The notes under the pieces were generated by a model, which was not told where the DNA came from, made no database searches, and saw only the letters and a program-made list of their open reading frames with translations. Positions 46,662-59,342 of a DNA stretch of 64,000 nt are shown here, in pieces. The DNA comes from Allodiplogaster sudhausi (lineage: Eukaryota; Nematoda; Chromadorea; Rhabditida; Diplogasteridae). The translations under genes were made by a program, and so were the position numbers. Every line of letters starts with the position of its first letter. Within the stretch, counting starts at the first letter, position 1. The DNA lies in the NCBI GenBank assembly GCA_945643635.1, contig CALZFC010000043.1, positions 3,157,501-3,221,500 on the forward strand, written 5' to 3'.

Positions 46662-47938
46662 CCCCCAGCTTCTGCAGTGGCATAATGAGAACGTTGCAAA
46701 GTGTGGTGGACCCACTTACACGGTGGGTGGATCTATTTATGAGAAAATGTAGACAGTTTGAGTAGGCATTTAGGGAAATAAAAAGAAACTCGTGAAACCA
46801 CAAGAACTGACGAAAACGAAATAAAACTTCTTGGCTGCTTAATTGTGAAATATATTAAATACCAAAAAGGGGGGCAAATTCGGGTAAGAAGGCTTAAGGT
46901 AAGGTTATGAAAAGCTTGACAATGGGATTTCTTCAAGATTAGAAAATGAAATGAAAAAGGGACAGAGGAGCACAAGTCGTGAGTCTGAATGGAATAAGAG
47001 GGAGAGGTAGGGAAACTGAGAGTCAGCTAAAAGAGAGAGAAAGAGAGGGAGAGAGAAAGTGAGAGAGAGAGAGAGAGTGAGAGAGAGAGAGGGTGCGAGC
47101 GAGAGGTGGAATGGAGTACAAAGATATCGCAGACGATGAAATCAATGAATCATCGCTGCAAACAAGAATCCAAAAATGCTGCACCAAAGTTCAAAAGCTG
47201 AAAATTTAAACAATTGTAACGGTTGCCATCTTCTACTGAAGATCAGAAGCTACAAAATATTTAAACCAGATAAACAAACTGGCTCCGTGTCAACATCGTC
47301 AGGATACAGGTGTCATAGAAGACATTTATTATGCAGATATCAATTGGCAACCAAAGTTGTGACAGTCACACGTAAAACAACAGGATTAGCATAATAGATC
47401 TGTAGTAATAGGGCAGAAACCCGGTCTCTCAGTGTGACTTTGCACTCAATTAGCGGTAAAGCACGAAAGGAGTAGATTGAGCATCAACATTAAAACTTGG
47501 CTCGTTAATTATGCTTAAATCGCAGAAGAGATTCGTAAGGTTTTGAGCAAGATTTTTGTGCCGCTAGAAAATAGAAAAAAAAAACGTTAATATCAAATAT
47601 GCAGTTATATCTTCGTTCAGTGATGAAAGATCTAAAGATATGGACTACGGGAAAGCTAACGATATTGAAGCTTCCTTCAAGGTAACAAGAAAGAAAGAAT
47701 CAAATAGTATTATGACTAGAAGCCAAATGAAACAAGCAAGATTATGGCAATTTGAAGAAAGCCTATATTATTCAAAAACAAATCTCTATAAATTTGTAAG
47801 TGGTAAAATGAACTAATAACAGGTAAGTCATTCGGTGTTAACAATATCGTAGGATAGACGACGAGGAGATTCGACCTGCAATATGAATATCAAGTGGGGG
47901 GAAACCGAGTTAGCTGGAGAGAATAGAAAGAAAGAGAG

Positions 47939-47986
<48 letters not shown>

Positions 47987-47994
47987 GAAAGAAG
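46662..47994. other. Intergenic region between the phosphatase paralogs
   Basis: AT-rich DNA with GA tracts near 47030-47100 and 47935-47990, and no exon-like segment with splice support. It should contain the promoter of copy A and the 3' UTR of copy B. Confidence 0.5.
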
Positions 47995-50504
47995 TTATGA
48001 GCTAACATGTCTACGACGACTGCGAACGAAGACTTCCAGCAAAATGATGAGAACGAGAAGGAGAGTAGAAACGATGAGGACAATCAAGAGCACTGGCATG
48101 AAAGGAAGTCTGTTCTCTCTTGCCTGAGACTTCTTTCGCCAATCCATTCATTCTTCTTCTTTAGAATACATAGTTATGATGAGAAAGTCATACCGTTATG
48201 AGAGGAGCTCCTTCCTTGATCCAATCCACACTCTTCTTGGTAATTCGACGGGAAGTTCTTGGACAGATTCCCCTGCAAACAATATTCAGATCAAACAAAT
48301 CCTGTGAAACGGTCAACCTTGAGAGAGCTGAGTGTGCACGGAGAATGACACAGCTGGAGCGTATATCGGAATAGCCGGGAGGAATCTGTCTCGTTCTTGT
48401 GGTACACCTTCAATATTTCAACTTTTAAACACAAATAAGTGTTAAACACAACTAAGGTAAACCGAATTCCACTTAGCCAATTATATTCATTTATTTATAA
48501 AGAAATAGAAAGTAAAATAAACTTCATTTTTTCTCGCATCAACAAAACAGATAGCTAATCACTGCAAATAGTGAAACCCAACCTGGATAACGTGTTTGTC
48601 ATGAATGAGATGCATTTCCAGGATGACCATGGCTGCATACTCGGGAGAACGAGCTGGCGTGATTCCCAGACCGGCCAGGAGGGCAGCGATTGTTAGGTCA
48701 TGCTCAAGTGGAAACACAATAAAAATCAATCACGACCTGCCGATTAGACAGCGACAGTTTTAAAGATAAAGCAATCCCAATATTAAAACAACGTATAATC
48801 TCACCGCTGAATAGGCGTACATCTTGGCTGCGCTCATGTTTCCCGCAGCTTTCTGTTCAAACCGAGCGAATATTTCTTGCAGGAGAGGGCCTGGAATGGC
48901 AAACTTATGCTCAGTTTGAAATGGAAGAAAGAAAAGCAGCAACGACATTTGCGCTAAAAGTGTCGTAACTTTCTTCATTGTTATCGCAGACGGATACAAT
49001 TAGCACCAATCAATTTCTCTTTACAAGATCTATCCAACGATAGCACTTTTGTGACTGAAACTTAAAAATTTCAAATTTTCAACTTTTTTGCCTGCAGTCC
49101 AAGAACTGCGAAACCTATATGGTTCAATTCATCTCAATGAGAGCAATCACGCGGAATATTGGTTGAACCGGTACGATCACCCTGAACAAAGTTATGAGAT
49201 CTTTGCGCAAACGTCGTTGCTGTTTTGACACGGTCCCGAAGAAAGAGTAAACATATCATGTTGAGACAAAACATGGCAACCATTACCAGAACGGAGACGC
49301 TTGAGGAGCGGGGAGTTGAACCAGAAGTAGTGGCCGATGCTGTAGACATCGCTGATTCGTTGGAAGAGGGCCTCGTCTACCCAAGAAGGCCAGTGGTGGG
49401 TTGAGTTGTGAAAGCGCTGAATCATGAGAATAGTTCTCGTTGCTTTCTCCCACTCTGGTAGTAACTCGTAATAGAAATCGATGAATTATACAGCATAACG
49501 TTCTTCTGCCAGCAACCATTCGAGCGAGAGGAAAGAGATATACTGAGCAAAACAAAGATGGAGAGAGCGAAAGAGAAGAAGAGAGATAAAGAGTGAGATG
49601 AAACTAGATACGACACCACGCGACTATTGCGTGGCTGCAGTGTGTAAACACAACAGACATGCTGGCAACAAAGAACGAATAGTTAGCGAGAGAACTGCCA
49701 GAAGACTGACAACAGCGTTGAGGTTGTCGAAGACGTCAAAGACAGAATCGAGGTCGAGTGTACCAAATCCGGAAAGATTCCCCACTTGCTCGAGCAGATC
49801 CTGGAGAAGCCTTTTCGTAGATGTTGGCTCTTGATACAACAAAACCCCTTAGAACACCAAGAAGTGAGTGTTCATAGGAGATCGTTAACGATGTTTTCTT
49901 GGTAGTAATTTAAGCATAAAAGAAGAAACCTCTTTAAGCTGCAAGACGAGCAGCGCCTCGTCAGTCTTGCTCTGCAATCGCACTCTCTCTTTCTCTGCCA
50001 CGGGGCACTCAGCAAACACGCGCAGTTGCTGAACTTCCATTCAATGAATACATCGTAAGCGAGAGTTCAAGATAGGGTTTCAGAATAGAATAAATCGATA
50101 TGATCAATTCACTGACAATGTCCATCTCCCTCGGAACGGTATGAACAGGGAATGGCTTCCAACGAATGTCCGTCTTAAGTACAGTAATTATCCTGTTCTC
50201 TTCTTTACCATTTTCAGGATTCCGAACAGAGAAAGATTCATAGTGAGGTTTTTTTTATTTATAAAAAAAAGACGACCCTCATAGTACATATTGTACATTG
50301 CTACTCTTTACGGTAGGGAAACATTGATAACTTGTCACAAAGGAATAATGAATGACCAACATCGAGTAACTCTCCAGACCCAGGAGGAGCGAATCCGGCC
50401 AGGAGTGCCTGTGCTGACATCAGAGTACGGTTGTAGTCGGAGGAGCGGACGTACAACTAAATACAAACATGAAATTTACCAAGTCGAGAGAAACTGAGAG
50501 AGGC

Positions 50505-50546
<42 letters not shown>

Positions 50547-51099
50547 CAACTAGTGCTAGTCCCTACCTGATTACGCGCAACTTTGCTTCCTGGAAAGAAA
50601 GAAGAGTAACGGCGACGGAGCCACTTCCCCAGGTGGTACTCTTGTTGGATTCCTCTGTCCGATAGCTCTCCCGGTCCATCCGGCCAGGATTCCTAAGAAA
50701 AGGAAGAGAACTATGACTAATACATCTTCGGGATGATTAAATACCACAGAAGCAGCAGAAAAAGAATAACCTCACCACTCCGTTCTCTTTATCTGACGGC
50801 AGAAAAGAAATCGGAGATCTGTCGCCGTGGCGGAAAACCTGATTATTAGGAAGAAAAAGAATGATATCTTTACTATTCAACCTCAACCAAGATCCAACTG
50901 AAACACCTTTGATACTTACCAACTGAACATACTGAAGAGTGGACGAGTCAGCAGTGGGCGTGACTTCGACTGGCTGGCCGTCGTAGAAGCTGGAGATGAA
51001 GCTGCGCAGCCTGGACTCGCCATCTCCTTCATCTTCCGCCGCCTTGGCCAAGGATGTTGCAGTGGCCAAGGCAGCCACTACGACGGCCCCCAGCAGCAT
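47995..51099 (-). CDS. Membrane-anchored histidine acid phosphatase, copy B, 13 exons
   Basis: Exons: 50920-51099, 50776-50838, 50567-50692, 50361-50456, 50117-50173, 49930-50028, 49714-49800, 49287-49416, 48805-48890, 48583-48702, 48318-48407, 48194-48272, 47995 to about 48116; about 444 residues. It has a signal peptide (MLLGAVVVAALATATSLA), the catalytic FRHGDRSP, RSSDYNRTLMSAQ, the acid/base pair in YSAHDLTI, and a C-terminal helix (VLLIVLIVSTLLLVLIILL) ending in RSRRRHVSS. It is a tandem paralog of copy A in the same orientation. Most exons align codon for codon, but exon 5 of copy A is split here into two (19 plus 33 codons) by an extra intron. The acceptor of the final exon is the least certain join. 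The enzyme should act in the lumen or at the cell surface. Confidence 0.93.
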
Positions 51100-51415
51100 G
51101 CCATGCAATTGTCGCCATGGAGACAAGGACAAATTATAACATCTCAATATGCGGAAATCACGACCTTCCACCACCACAATATGTAGATATAATGTGAACG
51201 CATGGATCTGAGCAGGGCCAACATGTAACGCCCATATCCTAGACAACCTGATTCACCGCCTCTTTCGGATAGCCAATATTTCCGATCATAGAAAATGTTG
51301 TCAAAACTACATCTGGGCGATAAAAGCAACAGCAATTCAATACCCCGTTCAGCAGTAATGGGCCGCTATCTGTTACAGTCAGCCGTTTACTCCTCATGAT
51401 TTATCTGATGTCATT

Positions 51416-51775
51416 ATGGCTCAAACCTCTTCAACAACAGCTGCACGACTGCAACGAAAAGTTCGCAAAAAGTATACGTCCATAAGCGACGAAAATGAAT
51501 ATAAGCTATTTTCCGCAATGATGAATTCCATTGCTCAGGCTAACACTTTGTTATCTCTTCTGATAAAGATGTACGCCGCTAACAATAAAGAGCGCTCAAC
51601 AAGAAACGTTGAACTGACAGGAAAACAAAGAATACTTTCATCGTACTGCTCAGATATGTCCATGAAAGCGGGGAAAACGGCGTTGCATTCGACTTTGACT
51701 TCATCGGGAACATTGTTAGCAGTCGTTTATTCACAATTTGTTGTCTCAGGAGACTCATACGGAGAGAATCGATGA
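51416..51775 (+). CDS. Uncertain 119-residue open frame
   Basis: An uninterrupted ATG-to-stop frame of 119 codons encodes a basic N terminus (ARLQRKVRKKYTSISDENEY) and a helical middle (LFSAMMNSIAQANTLLSLLI). It lacks the low-complexity composition of the repeat-derived frames. There is no recognisable family and no neighbouring partner exon. It could be a single-exon gene, an exon of something larger or chance. Confidence 0.25.
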   Translation: MAQTSSTTAARLQRKVRKKYTSISDENEYKLFSAMMNSIAQANTLLSLLIKMYAANNKERSTRNVELTGKQRILSSYCSDMSMKAGKTALHSTLTSSGTLLAVVYSQFVVSGDSYGENR

Positions 51776-52413
51776 GGAATGTCAATTAGACGGACAATAA
51801 ATAATTAAGAGAAAAGCAGATTTACAAACCATCTGTTCAATCGGATGAGACGTTCAATAGGCTACAGATATACTGTAGATTGAGAATGGAGAATGAGGGC
51901 ATACCGCATTCAGCAGTCTCTACAAGTTGGAAAGGCTTTCTCTTGTGCTAAGATTACACGGTTACACACATTTGACGTATACACAAGAGGAAGCAAAAGA
52001 AGTAGAGGATATGAGGGGAAAGAGAGAAAGGAGAGTGAGAGGGAAGGACAGAATGCAGTTGTCAAAGAAGAGCTACTGGCTACCGAACTAGCGGCAAGCA
52101 ATGCTGTCCGTCCAGAACTCCAGAACCATTTTGTAATTTTCCAAAAAGAGAAAGAAGCATCCAAACAGGTTGTTGGAGAGGAGACTTAGAATGAATTAAA
52201 AGCCTAAAGAAGCAGTCCTCTTTAAATCTATGGTATGCTGACAATACAATCTTAAAAGAAGCCGTTAGAACAACAAAAAAAGCTCGAGACAGTGAGATAT
52301 TGAAGGTGATTTATGTTTTTCTCTCTTTAGTTTCTCTCAGAAGCTCTTTCTGCAGCTTCTTCACGATTAAAAAGAATAAAATGAAGAAATCAATAATAAC
52401 ATTGAAAAGAGAA
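51776..52413. other. Intergenic region downstream of YKT6
   Basis: No exon was recognised; it is AT-rich with purine-rich stretches but no long microsatellite. It holds the presumed 3' UTR of YKT6. Confidence 0.45.
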
Positions 52414-53098
52414 TCAATAATAGTTGCAACATTTGTTCATCTTGCGTGCTTGTGTGTAGAACATCTTGCTCTGGTCGGAGAGATTCTCGCTCTTCTTCAC
52501 AAGGTCGTCCAGCTTCTCCCCCCTCTCCAGCACCGACTGAATCGTGTTGTGCATGATGATTTTCGTCTCATCCACTTCTGCCTTAATTTATAATTCATTC
52601 TTTCTAAAGAAAAGATTAAATATGCATGCAGAAAAAGCGATTCAAATAAATCGTGGATTTAATAATGGCAAAGACAGTATTGCTTAAAAAAAGATAACCT
52701 GGACTCGAGCCATGGGATCGGCTTCCTTTGGGTTCTGCCACTTCGTTATGAACTCTAGCAGAACTGTGTAGCTGCAGTCCGTCTCCGTTTTTATGTGAGC
52801 CTTCAAAGAATCACCGGTACACTGGTAAACTGGTTACTTTAGAAGCATCTTCTGATGTAAGAGATGTGTTAGGATTTCGAATTCTCTTTCTCTCTCCATC
52901 TCTGCCACTGAATGAACGAACCCATGAATTGGCAGGACACTTGGAAGAGAAGTCATCGAGAACCCTGCCAAGCATGCTGATCGCCACCCTCGACTGGTAC
53001 TCGGCATCCGTGACTGTGACACCCGACAAGCCATCCGAACGAACCATCACGTGTACCAGATACTCGTTCTCTGCATGAGAGAGAGAGAGCGAGAGAGC

Positions 53099-53135
<37 letters not shown>

Positions 53136-53692
53136 AGAGAGAGGGAGGGAGAGAGGGAGAAAGAGAGAGAAAGAGAAAGAGAGAGAGAGAGAATCAACTT
53201 CATTCCTACAAGTCTAAAGAGAATATACATGAGAACTCTGCCAAAATATCACATTATGTTACAAAAGCTCCTGTTCATCTTTGTTATCTCCAAATCTTGG
53301 AAGATCATTTATGCCCCAAAAAAGAAAAGATAGAGCACACATTTGCAATAAAGAAGAAACATAACACTTCTACAAACCTTTAACAGAAGATCGCGAGCCA
53401 GCGCCAGATCGTTCGACAAGCAATTTTCCAGTGAATGTCATGAATTCCTGAAATATCTGGCTTACTTTTCTGTTTACTTCAATAGCCTTTAACCGAACAC
53501 TTTGCCAATTCTCCTATGTATAATAAATATTACAAGCCAATTTTGCAGAGAGAAAAGATATTATTGTTGCGTGAGTACCTGAACGGCAGTTCGTTGAAAG
53601 AAGGAGAAGGAAGAGAGATCGAATGCCGATTTGAGTTGCTTCGCCTGACCATCTTCTCCCTTGTGGTAGACCAGGATTGAGTAAACTTTCAT
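52414..53692 (-). CDS. YKT6: Prenylated R-SNARE YKT6, 5 exons
   Basis: Exons: 53579-53692, 53378-53447, 52922-53070, 52699-52800, 52414-52581; 200 residues. The longin domain begins [14 protein letters not shown] and contains [20 protein letters not shown]. The SNARE motif runs from about residue 140 ([20 protein letters not shown], then [14 protein letters not shown]) with the arginine of the zero layer in place. The protein ends KMNKCCNYY, so the palmitoylated and farnesylated cysteine pair is kept, but the last two residues are Tyr, unlike the aliphatic CAAX ends of vertebrates and yeast. YKT6 cycles between cytosol and Golgi, endosome or autophagosome membranes. The 307-bp second intron carries a GA array (sense CT) at 53071-53193, merging with the acceptor. 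Confidence 0.95.
53071..53193. repeat. GA microsatellite at a YKT6 3' splice site
   Basis: GA repeats with GGGA and AAAG interruptions begin right next to the minus-strand acceptor of the third YKT6 exon, so the transcript has an unusually long CT-rich tract reaching the ctctcatgcag acceptor. Confidence 0.88.
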
Positions 53693-54955
53693 CTCTCTCT
53701 CTCTCTCACCTGAAATCGTAGTTTTGTGGGGCGCCATCATACGAAGTACGTTTCACGTTTTAAAACATAATTAGTTTCAAAAATAAACAAAATGTAGTAG
53801 TTCGATGCTTTAAAGGAAAAGCAAATAATAGAATGATCGAAAGAAAAGAAACCAAAAGATAGTCTAATGTTGAAGAGAGTACATATTAACATGAGATTTA
53901 TTGTACGAGATTCGCTCATATTATTCACTGTGCCCAATGCAACATCCGGTAGCCCCAAAAATTCACCAGATTACAGAATCGGAGGTGCGAGAGGCGTTTT
54001 TTGAATCCACAAATGACGACAAAAGCATCGAATAAAATGGCAAACATGACTCAATGATAAAAGAATTAAGAGGAGGGGAGATTTAGCAAAATAGGCGAAG
54101 CTGAATGAAAGCAGAATTCGGCACGGATTAACGTCACAAAATACGAGACAGATGAGAAAGAGATCAAAAAATACGAGGCAGACGAGACAGAGTGAGAAAA
54201 CTGAAAAGAATGAGAGGAGATAGTGAGGCGGTAACAAAACTCTTTAGCGAAATCTGGCAGCGCAGACGAATTGAATCACGTAGTTCTAATTAGGAAACAA
54301 TCTAGTCAGAAATAAGCATGAATGGATGAGGCATGACTGAAGAATAATTTAAAAAGGAGCAAAACGCCTAGTCAACTTACTAGAGAATTGAAAAAAGACG
54401 GGAATGCGATCAAACTTCTCATCTTATGAATGAAGAACGAGAGCAGATATTCATTGGATTAAGACACCTCGGAGATCACGCACAACTCAAAAGGATAGTT
54501 ACAACTTCTTTATTACAATTCTCAATAGCATCTCTTATTAAAGAACTGATTGATTGTCCAAATATTTTCTTAATGTAAGCAGTAAGAACAATTTCCCGCG
54601 TATTTCAGAAGCTCCGATCATAGTCAAATAAACTGTAGCAGCGAGACGCGTCAACGGGAAAAGGCAACATAACATCGTATACAGAAAAACCCGAAAAGCT
54701 GAAGAGAGAAACAGCGAGTGAAGGGTGGGAGGCGAAACGAGGAGGGTAAGACTAAAACCGCATTCGACAAAAAAAAACTTTGCCTAACACCGAACTTGAC
54801 TAGATTGCACATATCACCCCTGGCAAGCGCAAAGCAATTACACTTACTGACCTTGCATACCCTTCTTCTACCAAATCTCTCTCGAGGTAATGTAACAAGG
54901 ACAAAAATAAATCCACATGCGAAAAGGCTTCTAACAAAATAAATGGTAAGAAAAT
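53693..54955. other. Intergenic region between YKT6 and ALG11
   Basis: No exon, RNA gene or long repeat was recognised. AT-rich; it should contain the YKT6 promoter and the ALG11 3' UTR. Confidence 0.5.
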
Positions 54956-56147
54956 CTATGATACAAATGGCTCGACAGTAAGGAGCCACGATTTCTCAAA
55001 GTTGGCTTCGCTGAATCGCTTGGAAGACGCCCGAGCCCTTTCGCGAATCTTCTCTCGCTCTGCTGGCTTCATCGCGATTATCTTCTCAATCACCTTTGCA
55101 TATCCTGCAATTTCAAACATTTCCACTAGGATAACAGACATATTTCTATATAAAAACTTCATAATTAATGATAGATGCTAAATGAAAAATTTGGTTCAAC
55201 GGAACAACAGGTGAACTCCCTAAAATAGTAAGCAAAAGTGAAATAGAACCATTCTCAGAATCTGCTAGAAATCCGGTAGCTTCGCCCTTTTCCGTCGCTG
55301 TTACAATATCCATCTTTGGACCAGCTGAAAAAAAAAACAGTTGAAACAGTTCAATTTATAGTACAAAAAACCGGCAGAAACTAATGAAAATTTGAATCGA
55401 GGAAGAAAAGACAATTGTCTCAAACCAGAGTTATGTGCCAGCATTATCGTGCCCGCCGCCATGCCTTCCACAACTGAGATACCAAAGTGTTCATCTCGCA
55501 TTGTGTGCAGGCTTATCATGGATTCCTGCAACGAAGGAGAGGGATACTGTACTAGCAATGTGATTTTGCAATCAACATCAGAACATAGATAATTGTTGAA
55601 AGAAAGCTAACACTGAGCTCTTGCATGAGATCCTCATAAGGCACGTTGAGTAGCCAGTGGATGTGCTGCTCGACAGCCAACTCCTTCGCCAGCAGCCGCA
55701 GCTGCTCAACTCGAGCCTCGTCCTCTGCATGGCGACAGCCACCCGCGATTGTCAACTTCACCTATCAACAAGTTATGCACGGTATTACATCACTTTCCGC
55801 AGCACAAGCTATTCTCCCAAAAGAGAAGAATTGGAAAAGAATCTGAGGTCAAGTTCAAAAACAGTTCAAGCCAACAAATCGTGCACATATGAAGCGACAG
55901 GAGAGATAGGCAGAGAAGAAGGCGAGAGAGCGAGAGCAGGGATGATCAAAGCGGGTCGAGCCCGGCCCGGCCCGTTGCTAATTTGGCGGGCCCGGGCCCA
56001 TATCTGGAAATACGGGCCCGGCCCGGCCCGGCCCGTTTACCCTACAGGCCCGGCCCGGCCCGGCCCGCTTACCCCATAGGCCCGGCCCGGCCCGGCCCGC
56101 GTTTAAAAACTTAGGCCCGGGCCGGGTTTTGACCATCCCTGAGCGAG

Positions 56148-56189
<42 letters not shown>

Positions 56190-59100
56190 CAAGAAAGAAA
56201 CATGAGAGCACCTATTGCACGCTACTATAAGTCAAAGTACATCAAGCCATGATAAAAATTCTGATACGCTAAACGATTTTAAGCCAATGTTTCGATAACG
56301 AATGGAGGAACCAAAAGCAACAATCATAGGTTAAAAATAAAATCGTATTAAATATCGTACATTTGATCCCTCGATTAGTATTCAAAACGCAATACGTAAC
56401 ATGACAACTCACAGGCTCGCTCACTCACGAGTGTTCAGATTAAGTAAATACAAAAAGAAACCTTGTATTCAACTCCCTTTTCATGGAGTCGATCAATGAC
56501 AGCGCGGAGGATCCGAATCTGAAGAGCGTGGTTCTTCTCAGGGCGAATTTGTCCGATCGACAGCAACGAAACGACACCTTCAGATGAAAGTCTAAAGGAA
56601 GGGAAATCTAAACCTTTGGAGATATTCGGGCAGCATGCACAATATCTCACGACAGAATGAGAAGATGGAAGTTCAACTTTTATAGGGAGAGGGAGTAAAA
56701 CAAGTAGAGAAGATAACGAAAGACAAACCGCTGCTCTGCATGATTTGGCAGGGCCAGAAAGGCATCGATATCGCAGGGTGGAAAGACGATTTGGCACGAT
56801 CCCCACAAGTAGGAGATGTGAGACTGCGTCCAGCTGAAAACAAAACAATTGCTCACAAGACATTACATTTTTATATTTCGTCATCTCCTATTTCTCTCTC
56901 TCCCTCTACTAGTTTCAGTCTTCCCTCTGTTTCACCCTTTTGCATGTCAGCTCGCTTCTCTCTTGCTCAGGGAATAAAAGCCTTGCCGGATGGATTTCCA
57001 AAACAGGGTAGGGTAGGCCAAAAAATTTAGTGAGAAAACAGGGTAGGGTAGTAAAAATCTTTTTTTAAATATGTATTTATGGAAACGCAAAAGCAGTTTT
57101 GAGTTTGACCCAATGTTCGACAACATTGAACGAAAATCCTGCGTAGAGTGTAAAGTAGCGAAGGACGGACATCAAAAAAGAGCTCGTCGGCGTTTACCCT
57201 AGTATGTGAGCATACTACCGGGGGTTGTTTGAGTCATCCAATATATCAAATTGTAGAGAAAATTCGGGGAGGCTGATCGCACCATTTTGATTCCCCAAAT
57301 GACTACTTTTTCATAGCCTACAAAATCAAACAAGATATGAATTAAACGGCGAAATAATTTCATACTTTCAAAGCCAAATTAATGTGATTTATTTTGATTT
57401 TTCCGTAGATCAAAATGGTGCAATCTGCCTCCCCGAATTTTCTCTACAATTTGATATATTGAATAGCTGAAACATCCACCTAGTAGTATGCTCACAGACT
57501 AGGGTAAACACCGACGAGCTAAATTTTAGATCTAAAAATATTTTTCAAAGTACAACACCGGTAACATCAGTTGAGGAAACTATTTTCTCCGTACTATCTG
57601 ATTATTTTAAGCACATACAAGCCATTAAACACTAACCTCGTTGATATTTTGTTTTAAAATACATTGTGTTGGGTGTGTTAAGTAACCTTCTCACCGAACA
57701 TTCCCAACAAAAAAACAGACTAGTGTTATTCAAATGCCCCAGAAACAGGGTAGGTCGCCGGAATCCGGCAACCCTTTTATTCCCTGCTCTTGCTAACCTT
57801 CCGTTGACCATAACGGAATGCGCCGCTTTCCCGGCTGCGCTGTAGGCCATGGCGAATGCTCTGAAGAAGAAGAAAATTACGTTTAGCTCAGCCAGGAAAA
57901 TGAATGGCTGAAATATATTCTGCGGAAACAAGAGCAAAAAGAAAGAACTTGTAATAGAAGAGCTTGGCCTGTGAGAGGAAGGCATTCTTCGCGATTGAAT
58001 CCGCGTTGTTGAAGGTGCTTTCACGTCGAGCAACCACCTCCACCATATCTAAACAAGGATAATCTTTTCTTTTAACTGCGAACGGCATAACCTTCTTCTT
58101 AACAATAAAACGTGGTAGAGACGATACAATAATTTTGAACCAAATACAATATTTTAGGCATCAAGTGTGAAAAACAATTGGTTTCAACATCAAAGTAATT
58201 CTAAAGAAGCCATCTAAATTTTAGCACAAAATCCCAAAACCCATAGATATTGCACATCAATCTCAAAATATCCATTCAATACCTCAGAATGGGCTCCTTT
58301 GAAGGGAAAAATTAGCATTCAGCGAACTGCAAGACGGCGAGGAACGTAATGCTCTTGGCATGTGACCGGGCTGAGAGGCAGACAAGAAGGGGCACTGTAG
58401 GAGGGGGGATGGATATAGAAAGGAATAAGAGGGCGAGAGAAAGGGATGTATTAGAGAGAACTAGAGAAGCAGAGAAAAGAGGGATGGTTATGGAAAAGAA
58501 TAAGAAGGGCGAGAGAAAGGGACGTATGAGAGAGAACTAGGGAAGCAGAGAAAAGAGAGTTCATGCTGGCCGCCTACGCAAGCAGCTGTCTGCTCTTTTC
58601 GGCAGCAGCGGCTTTTCGTGCGTAGTAGCTGCGCATGTTTTGCAACTTCTTCACAATCTCTCCTTCTCCATGCTCTCTCACTGTTCTCTTCCTCTTTACT
58701 TCCCTCCTTACAACATTCAATGCGGTGGCGGATCTTGGGGGCAAGGAAGGCACACGTGCCTAGCCTTTTTTTCTACGCTCCCGACAGCCGGCCCCCTCCT
58801 TCTAATACTCTCTTCCTCTCGCCAATTCACTGTCCACGCTGCCCCCACAGAGGAAAGAGATGGCCTGCGGGCAGGAAAGGGACTCGATTAATGGGGACGG
58901 CCTACGGCAGCCATTCACAGGAGCGTTCTTTCATTCACGACTTGAGAAATGAGAAAGGAATGAGACAGAAAAAATACATATCTGAGTAAGATTACATATT
59001 TACCCATAGCAACCAATCAAATCACGATTTTCTAAATTGTAGCTTAATAAAAAAAACTAGTAAAGAAAACCAATTTCGAATATTGACTCAATGGAAAAGG

Positions 59101-59264
59101 ATGTTAATTCGTTCCATTCGACTATGCAAGCCATGGCGCTACGAAAAAAAACCGGAAATGAGCAGGGGAGCCAGAGCAAAATCTAGAGGATATCGAGACA
59201 GCGACACGGAGATACTCGGAGGAAAGAGATTTGCACAAAAGAGACAAGGGGCGAAAGAGAGAGC

Positions 59265-59342
<78 letters not shown>

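Noticed and set aside
48408..48440. Phosphatase B exon starting at VEILK
   Set aside because: No AG precedes it in frame; the tgaag acceptor four codons later gives VYHKNETD in phase.
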